A stretch of 64,000 nucleotides of DNA from Alistipes sp. (GTDB lineage Bacteria > Bacteroidota > Bacteroidia > Bacteroidales > Rikenellaceae). The notes below the pieces were generated by a model. The model was not told the DNA's origin, ran no database searches, and was given only the letters and a program-made list of their open reading frames with translations. This document shows, one piece after another, positions 58,869 to 64,000 of this stretch; position 1 is the first letter of the stretch, and each line of letters begins with the position of its first letter. The position numbers and the translations under genes are program-made. The stretch spans positions 111,965 to 175,964 of the forward strand of contig JAFXFM010000018.1 of the NCBI GenBank assembly GCA_017520545.1, in the 5' to 3' direction.

Positions 58869-59951
58869 ATGAAAAAGACCTTTTTAACACTTCTTGCTAT
58901 CGTTGCGTTGGCAGCAGTTGCCACAGCACAGGAGTTGCGCTATGTCGATGCCGTAGATTTGGGTATTCACGGCCACACCAAAAAGAGCGACATAAGTCCC
59001 TTCTACCGCTTCGATCACACCCCATACGAGGGTTTCAACAAGACGATTATCTCATACTCGAAGGAGCCTGTGGGATTGTACGTCGCGTTTAAGACCAACT
59101 CCTCGCAGATTTCGGCTTCGTGGGAGTGGAAACCTCGCCGTATGGGCGACAATATAACCGGCATTTTGCAGGCGGGTTTGGACCTATATATAAAAGAGAA
59201 CGGCAAATGGAAATTTGCTGCGGTAGGTCGCGTATCGACCCTCCCCGAAAACAACAAGCGCACGCGTTCGCTTATTAAAAACCTCGACGAGGGGGAGAAG
59301 GAGTGCCTGCTCTACCTCCCGTGCTGGTGCGAACTCACAAAGTTGGAGATTGGCATCGACGAAGGAGCAACCATCAAGGGTCTGCCTTCGCCATTCCGCC
59401 ACAAGGTTATAGTGCACGGTTCGAGCATCACACACGGCGCATCGGCATCGCGCCCTGCAATGACCTACCCTGCGTTGATGAGTCGCAACCTGGGTATCAA
59501 CTTCATAAACTTTGGTTTCAGTGGTCAGTGTAAGATGCAACCACAGTTCCTCGAATTTTTGAAGAGCTGCGAAGCAGACGCCTTCGTATTCGACGCCTTC
59601 TCTAACCCGTCGGAGAAGCAGATTGTGGAGCGCTTGGAGAATTTTGTTGCCGAGTTGGTAAAGGCTCACCCGGGCAAGCCGCTTATCTTCATTCAGAGCC
59701 CTATCGACCAAGACAGCAAATTCGACACCAAGAAGTACGCCAGCCGTATGAGCCTCACAGCCACCGCAGCAAAGATGATGAAGAGGTTGGAGAAGCAGTA
59801 TAAAGATGTCTATTTCCTCGCCGTACCAGATGTTTTGGGCACCGACGGAACTATCGACAACTCACACCCAACAGATGTAGGTTTCGATCGCTTCATCAAG
59901 GCGTATCAGCCAAAAATTGCTAAAATCCTCAAAAAGTATGGCATAAAATAG
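58869..59951 (+). CDS. Secreted SGNH/GDSL-type hydrolase
   Basis: This 360-residue protein has a signal peptide (FLTLLAIVALAAVATAQ). An N-terminal beta domain of about 150 residues is followed by an SGNH hydrolase domain. The catalytic Ser is in VIVHGSSITHGASASRPAMT near 184, the Gly region in NFGFSGQCKMQ near 217, and the Asp/His pair in TIDNSHPTDVGFDR near 338. The family cleaves ester bonds, often acetyl groups on glycans. It is followed 12 bp later by a phosphoesterase gene, which suggests an operon. Confidence 0.9.
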   Translation: MKKTFLTLLAIVALAAVATAQELRYVDAVDLGIHGHTKKSDISPFYRFDHTPYEGFNKTIISYSKEPVGLYVAFKTNSSQISASWEWKPRRMGDNITGILQAGLDLYIKENGKWKFAAVGRVSTLPENNKRTRSLIKNLDEGEKECLLYLPCWCELTKLEIGIDEGATIKGLPSPFRHKVIVHGSSITHGASASRPAMTYPALMSRNLGINFINFGFSGQCKMQPQFLEFLKSCEADAFVFDAFSNPSEKQIVERLENFVAELVKAHPGKPLIFIQSPIDQDSKFDTKKYASRMSLTATAAKMMKRLEKQYKDVYFLAVPDVLGTDGTIDNSHPTDVGFDRFIKAYQPKIAKILKKYGIK

Positions 59952-59963
59952 TTGTATACAGGT

Positions 59964-60893
59964 ATGAAGAGAGTACTTTTATCTTTAGTCGCCATTGCCT
60001 TCGTTCTTTCGGGAGCAACAGCGCAAACTCCAAAGTCGTGGCGCAAGTTGAAGCAGGACATCAACTTTCTGTGGGCGAGCGACCTCGGGAAAAATGGCTG
60101 CTACGACCAGCAGGTTATTGCCAACGTAATGGGCGAAATGGCGAAAAAAATTAAGCCCGAGTGTATAATCAGCACGGGCGACACCCACCACGGCTCGGGC
60201 GTAAAGAGCGTTGATGATCCACGTTGGCAGACCAACTACGAAGATATATACGCGCATTTGGGGCTCGATTGGTACGCTGTATTGGGAAACCACGAATATA
60301 GAGGCGACTCGCAGGCGATGATTGGTTACAACCAAGTAAATCCGAGTTGGAATGTACCGGCGAGGTACTATACTATGGTCTTTGCAAAGGGCGATGTAAC
60401 AATTCGTTTTGTAATGTTGGACACGACGCCGATGATAGAGAAATACCGCACGGACGACAAATATCCCGATGCACGCTATCAGGACTATAAAACACAGTTG
60501 GCGTGGTTGGACAAAACTCTGAGCGAGGCGACCGAAGACTGGGTCGTAGTGGCAGGACACCACCCTATTCACGCCTACACCAAAAAGAGCAAACAGGAGC
60601 GCGAAGATATGCGAAGCACGGTTAATGAGATTCTTTTGCGCCACAACAACGTGGCAATGTATCTCTGCGGACACATTCATTCGTTCCAACACCTGCGCGA
60701 CAAGAACAGCAACATCGACTACGTCATCAACTCGTCGGCATCGCTGAGTCGCGATGTTAAGCCTACAAAGCGCACTATCTATTGCAGTCCGGAGGCTGGT
60801 TTTTCGGTGATTTCGGCGAGCAAAAGTACACTTTGTGTGCATATGATTGACAAGAACGGAAATGTGCTTAACACGGTAAAGAGGAGTAGATAG
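59964..60893 (+). CDS. Secreted purple-acid-phosphatase-like metallophosphoesterase
   Basis: This 309-residue protein has a signal peptide (LLSLVAIAFVLSGATAQ). Metal motifs follow in order: FLWASDLGKNGCYDQ near 36, STGDTHHGSG near 73, VLGNHEYRGD near 110, VVAGHHPIHAY near 197 and CGHIHSFQHL near 235. This is the arrangement of acid-phosphatase type phosphoesterases. The start MKRVLL at 59964 is used since the frame from 59952 (MYTG) would overlap the SGNH stop region. The substrate is unknown. Confidence 0.9.
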   Translation: MKRVLLSLVAIAFVLSGATAQTPKSWRKLKQDINFLWASDLGKNGCYDQQVIANVMGEMAKKIKPECIISTGDTHHGSGVKSVDDPRWQTNYEDIYAHLGLDWYAVLGNHEYRGDSQAMIGYNQVNPSWNVPARYYTMVFAKGDVTIRFVMLDTTPMIEKYRTDDKYPDARYQDYKTQLAWLDKTLSEATEDWVVVAGHHPIHAYTKKSKQEREDMRSTVNEILLRHNNVAMYLCGHIHSFQHLRDKNSNIDYVINSSASLSRDVKPTKRTIYCSPEAGFSVISASKSTLCVHMIDKNGNVLNTVKRSR

Positions 60894-60965
60894 AGGTTGA
60901 GGGGGTTAAAGAGATTAGAGGTGTTAGAGTATTATTAACTGCTATCTACTATCTACTATCTAAAC

Positions 60966-61090
60966 CAAAAGTTTTCCGTTTTCCGCTTTCCGTTTTAATC
61001 CTGCTTCGCAGGCTTTTCCTCCTCGCGGCTCGGAAAAATGCAAATAAATTTGCTTTTTTCTCTCGCTCCGCATCGTCGGTTCCGTTTTTC
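60966..61090 (-). repeat. GGAAAACGG-flanked hairpin unit, copy 3, inverted (family C)
   Basis: Read on the minus strand it has CGGAACCGACGATGCGGAGC, a hairpin region, CGAGGAGGAAAAG, CCTGC-gaa-GCAGG, and a GGAAAACGG run. It lies between the phosphoesterase gene and the AspT-like exchanger promoter. Confidence 0.7.
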
Positions 61091-61094
61091 TTGC

Positions 61095-61102
61095 TATCTT
61101 TG
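61095..61102 (+). promoter_or_regulatory. -7 box for the exchanger gene
   Basis: TATCTTTG lies 54 bp before the ATG at 61157. Confidence 0.6.
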
Positions 61103-61156
61103 CGCCGCCTTTGGACAGAATCCAAGGGCAGTGTTAGGTTAATTTATAAGAGCAAT

Positions 61157-62809
61157 ATGGATTGGTTTATTAATCTTTTTACCGGCGACGGCATCGCTAC
61201 GGCGGTGATTATCCTTGCGCTAACCATTGCCATAGGATTATTGCTGAACCGAATAAAATTCGGCTCTGTATCGTTGGGTGTAACTTGGGTTTTGTTTGTG
61301 GGCATCGTATTGTCGCATTTCGGACTTACGATAGACCCCAAAATCTGCCACTTCGTTAAGGAGTTCGGTCTGATACTCTTCGTCTATTCAATTGGTATTC
61401 AGGTTGGACCGAGTTTCATTTCGTCGTTGCGCGACGGAGGTATCAGGATGAATATGTTGGCGGTGCTGATTATCGCACTTGGTTGCATCATCTGCTACGT
61501 TATACACGTAGTCTCGGGCGAGGACCTTACCACTATGGTAGGTGTGCTATCGGGAGCCGTAACAAACACCCCGGGCTTGGGTGCTGCACAGAGCGTAGTG
61601 GAGGGAAGCGAAGCCTCGACAATGGCAACAGCATACGCCGTAGCATATCCGCTCGGTGTTGTGGGTATAATTCTCTCGATGTTGATTATCCGTTGGGTAT
61701 TCCGCATAAAAATTGACCGCGAGGCATCGAAGGCTACCCGTTCGGACGCTCCGCGTACCGTGCGTATCGACGTACGTGTTACAAACCACGCAATTTTCGG
61801 TAAGACCATCGAAGAGATCAGCCGTATCACACGCAGCCACTTCGTCGTAGCGCGTATCTTCGACCACGAAAATCAACAGCGCATCGCCTCGGGACAGACC
61901 GAATTGCAGGAGAACGACATTTTGCGTATTGTGGTGAGCAGTCAGGAGGTTGATTTGGTACAGTCGCTCATTGGTGATGTTGTGAAGATCAACGACTCGG
62001 AGTGGGGCTCCGCTTCGTCGCACCTCGAAAAGCGACGTATCGTGGTTACGAAACCCGAACTTAACGGCAAACATATCGGCGACCTGCATATCCGCGAGAA
62101 CTACCACGTTACAATCACTCGCGTTGTGCGTGCAGGTATCGAACTCGTTGCAACCTACGAGTTGCGCTTGCAGATGGGCGACGTAGTTGTCGTTGTCGGC
62201 CGTGCAAACGACCTCGACCAAGTATCGACAATTCTCGGCAACTCGGTGAAGCGCCTCGACCGTCCGAACCTAATTCCAATTTTTGTCGGAATGTTCCTCG
62301 GTGTGTTGTTCGGCTCTATTCCGATTGCTATCCCGGGTATTCCGGAGCCTGTAAAACTCGGCTTGGCAGGCGGACCGCTTATCATAGCTATTTTGCTGGC
62401 AAAGTATGGTCCTAAATACAAGATGGTAACCTTCACGACCAACTCGGCAAATATGATGATTCGCGAGATTGGTATCTCACTCTTCCTCGCAGCTGTCGGC
62501 TTGGGCGCCGGCGAAGGCTTTGTGCAGGCTATTGCAGAGGGTGGTTATTGGTGGATACTCTTCGGCTTTATCATCACGGTATTGCCACTCCTTATCGTGG
62601 GCATTATCGCTCGCAAGGCGATGAAGATGGACTACTTCTCATTGATGGGTCTGATGTCGGGAGCGATGACCGATCCACCGGCACTCGCCTATGCCAATAC
62701 CGTAGCCACAAACGACCGCGCTGCTGTAACCTACGCCACGGTCTATCCGCTGACGATGTTCTTGCGAATTTTCACGGCACAGATACTTGCGTTGATTGCG
62801 TTATCATAG
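61157..62809 (+). CDS. AspT/YidE-type putative transporter with TrkA_C domains
   Basis: This 550-residue membrane protein has two halves of about five helices, each with an AspT-family motif: GAVTNTPGLGAAQSVVEG near 152 and SGAMTDPPALAYANTV near 502. Between them lie two TrkA_C-like domains (near 205-290 and 290-375). The family includes aspartate:alanine exchangers and the YbjL/YidE permeases. The substrate is not assignable from sequence. The start at 61157 (MDWFINLFTG) gives a normal first helix. Confidence 0.85.
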   Translation: MDWFINLFTGDGIATAVIILALTIAIGLLLNRIKFGSVSLGVTWVLFVGIVLSHFGLTIDPKICHFVKEFGLILFVYSIGIQVGPSFISSLRDGGIRMNMLAVLIIALGCIICYVIHVVSGEDLTTMVGVLSGAVTNTPGLGAAQSVVEGSEASTMATAYAVAYPLGVVGIILSMLIIRWVFRIKIDREASKATRSDAPRTVRIDVRVTNHAIFGKTIEEISRITRSHFVVARIFDHENQQRIASGQTELQENDILRIVVSSQEVDLVQSLIGDVVKINDSEWGSASSHLEKRRIVVTKPELNGKHIGDLHIRENYHVTITRVVRAGIELVATYELRLQMGDVVVVVGRANDLDQVSTILGNSVKRLDRPNLIPIFVGMFLGVLFGSIPIAIPGIPEPVKLGLAGGPLIIAILLAKYGPKYKMVTFTTNSANMMIREIGISLFLAAVGLGAGEGFVQAIAEGGYWWILFGFIITVLPLLIVGIIARKAMKMDYFSLMGLMSGAMTDPPALAYANTVATNDRAAVTYATVYPLTMFLRIFTAQILALIALS

Positions 62810-62859
62810 ATAAAAGAGAAAATTTTTGAGATTTAATTTTTAATTCTGAAATTTCTTTG

Positions 62860-62867
62860 TATCTTTG
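62860..62867 (+). promoter_or_regulatory. -7 box for rplU-rpmA
   Basis: TATCTTTG lies 41 bp before the rplU ATG. A T-rich region is upstream, but no clear -33 TTG was assigned. Confidence 0.6.
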
Positions 62868-62908
62868 CGGGCTGAATTATAGTTCAACACATAACAAATT
62901 TAAGTTAA

Positions 62909-63220
62909 ATGTTTGTAATAGTAGAGATTGCAGGTCAGCAGTTCAAAGCTGAGAAAGGTCGTAAGCTCTTTGTTCACCGTCTTGCGGGCGAGGTAGATTC
63001 GTCTGTGAGCTTCGACAAGGTCCTGCTCGTAGAGAATGGCGGTCAGGTTAAGGTTGGCGCACCTGTTGTAAAAGGCGCTAGCGTAAAGTGTAAGATTCTC
63101 AAGCACCTCAAAGACGATAAGGTTTTGGTGTTTAAGAAGAAGCGCAGAACTGGTTATCAGAAGTGCAACGGTCATCGCCAGTACCTGTCGCAGATTTTGA
63201 TTGAGGACATTGTTGCATAA
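62909..63220 (+). CDS. rplU: Ribosomal protein bL21
   Basis: This 103-residue protein has the bL21 pattern: [20 protein letters not shown] at the start, [20 protein letters not shown] near 34 and [17 protein letters not shown] near 76. It binds 23S rRNA in the large subunit and is encoded together with rpmA 22 bp downstream, the usual pair. Confidence 0.97.
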   Translation: MFVIVEIAGQQFKAEKGRKLFVHRLAGEVDSSVSFDKVLLVENGGQVKVGAPVVKGASVKCKILKHLKDDKVLVFKKKRRTGYQKCNGHRQYLSQILIEDIVA

Positions 63221-63242
63221 CCCTAAAAACTGTTAGAGAAGT

Positions 63243-63500
63243 ATGGCACACAAAAAAGGTGTAGGTAGTTCGAAGAACGGCCGTGAGTCGGAGAGCAAAC
63301 GACTCGGTTTGAAGCTTTTCGGTGGTCAGTTTGCTAAGGCAGGCAACATCATCGTTCGTCAGCGTGGTACAGTTCACAACCCAGGCGAGAACGTAGGTAT
63401 GGGCAAGGACCACACCCTCTTCGCATTGGTTGATGGTACAGTAGTATTCACCAAGAAGCGCGACAATCGTTCGTACGTAAGCGTTAAGCCTTTGGCATAA
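63243..63500 (+). CDS. rpmA: Ribosomal protein bL27
   Basis: This 85-residue protein has the bL27 start [20 protein letters not shown] and the segment [20 protein letters not shown]. No N-terminal leader for proteolysis precedes the MAHKKG start. It assists tRNA placement at the peptidyl transferase centre. It follows rplU and is followed by a terminator. Confidence 0.97.
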   Translation: MAHKKGVGSSKNGRESESKRLGLKLFGGQFAKAGNIIVRQRGTVHNPGENVGMGKDHTLFALVDGTVVFTKKRDNRSYVSVKPLA

Positions 63501-63544
63501 GTCGAGGCGTAACGACGGAAAAGGAACGAAAGTTCGAAAATAGT

Positions 63545-63579
63545 AATGGCGGGAAATTCTTCTCGCCATTATTATTTTT
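63545..63579 (+). terminator. Terminator of rplU-rpmA
   Basis: AATGGCG-g-GAA pairs with TTC-t-CGCCATT around ATTC and is followed by a T-rich run. Confidence 0.75.
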
Positions 63580-63622
63580 CGCAATTAATCACTAACTTTG
63601 CGGCAACAAACATTTCAAAACT

Positions 63623-63829
63623 ATGGTTGCAAGTCCGAAAGACATAAACCCAAATAACGAACCTACGGTAATCTGCCCCGAGTGCGGAGTACCAATTCCC
63701 GTAAGTATGGAGCGTTGTCCCTACTGCGGTATCCGTATGCCTCGCGGCTGCAAGATGTTGGCCATTCGCGTGGCTGTAGGTATCATCGCCCTAATCACAG
63801 CCATCGTGCTGCTGGTAACACTGCTATAA
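63623..63829 (+). CDS. Small zinc-ribbon membrane protein
   Basis: This 68-residue protein has a zinc ribbon (CPECGVPIPVSMERCPYCG, residues 18-36), then one C-terminal transmembrane helix (AIRVAVGIIALITAIVLLVT). No named family is certain, though double-CxxC plus single-helix proteins are common in Bacteroidetes. A perfect hairpin at 63855-63880 lies beyond its stop, then repeat PIR-13. Confidence 0.65.
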   Translation: MVASPKDINPNNEPTVICPECGVPIPVSMERCPYCGIRMPRGCKMLAIRVAVGIIALITAIVLLVTLL

Positions 63830-63854
63830 CAAAAAGAGTAATGACTAAAAGCAA

Positions 63855-63880
63855 GATGGGTATCGAAATCGATACCCATC
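63855..63880. terminator. Perfect palindromic hairpin, possible terminator
   Basis: GATGGGTATCG pairs with CGATACCCATC across AAAT with no mismatch. No T-run follows on the + strand. Confidence 0.55.
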
Positions 63881-63892
63881 AATGCAAATGGC

Positions 63893-64000
63893 AAAAAATC
63901 GTAAATGATGAGATTATTTTTGTGCGATGTTAGGCGACAAAAGCGCAGCATAGTAAACCTATGTGAGCATTTTGGCGTCCGACGACTCGTGCAAAATTCA
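63893..64000 (+). repeat. Palindromic repeat PIR-13 (cut by the window edge)
   Basis: Begins AAAAAATCGTAAATGATGAG; inner GGCGACAAAAGC pairs with GCATTTTGGCG. The cap is CATAG-taaac-CTATG with constant GCGCAG and GTGAGC. The right arm lies past position 64000. Confidence 0.85.

Noticed and set aside
1032-63893. CRISPR array as explanation for the repeated 125-bp units
   Set aside because: Copies are dispersed between genes at kilobase distances, are palindromic over their whole length and lack regular spacers. No cas gene is present.

Overview
The window reads as a chromosomal segment of a Bacteroidales gut-type anaerobe, possibly Alistipes-like (tentative). Start-proximal boxes fit the Bacteroidetes -7 consensus TAnnTTTG. 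The gene for the short Bacteroidetes RpoD that reads such boxes lies at 54536-55396. BatD/BatE, Na+-translocating methylmalonyl-CoA decarboxylase, tryptophanase, glutamate decarboxylase and GH57/GH133/GT3 glycogen enzymes all suit that group. I saw no rRNA, phage, transposase, integrase or CRISPR array.

Layout. 1-7000: start of tryptophanase, nfo, fhs, an EamA permease, a DUF3078 protein and an S41 protease. 7400-16650: a minus-strand glycogen locus (GT3-GT35 fusion, debranching enzyme, GT4 transferase, GH57 enzyme), with MalQ at 24941-27355. 16778-23400: hemW, two tRNA-Leu genes (CAG, UAG), surE, a histidine kinase/response regulator pair and gdhA. 27686-31906: mce and the four-subunit methylmalonyl-CoA decarboxylase; MeaB, the methylmalonyl-CoA mutase chaperone, is at 36330. 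Together they point to propionate metabolism. 32268-33729 and 38407-38883: A/T-rich accessory envelope genes, each unit preceded by a long structured leader RNA. 34350-45857: GH20, sirtuin, cyclophilin, phosphoesterase, three lipoproteins and gadB. 46218-57338: META lipoprotein, recR, batE/batD, fumarase, tsaB, smpB, esterase, rpoD and a DegP-type protease. 57578-63829: mnmA, SGNH hydrolase, phosphoesterase, AspT-type exchanger, rplU/rpmA and a zinc-ribbon membrane protein.

The most unusual content is between the genes. At least 13 copies of a roughly 125-bp imperfect palindrome occur, all in the same + strand orientation. Most of them end on the stop codon of a minus-strand gene, or just upstream of a plus-strand start. 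Stem sequences differ between copies, but base pairing is kept by compensatory changes around a conserved apical hairpin. Two larger elements (33765-34078 and 38920-39228) carry a similar apical motif on completely different but fully paired stems. Each has its own -7 promoter and leads directly into an accessory gene. I propose these as one family of variable-stem, constant-loop nucleic-acid elements; they are the best candidate here for something undescribed. Other families include a G-rich unit (three copies), a hairpin unit with GGAAAACGG flanks (three copies), and inverted fragments of tRNA-Leu 3' ends.
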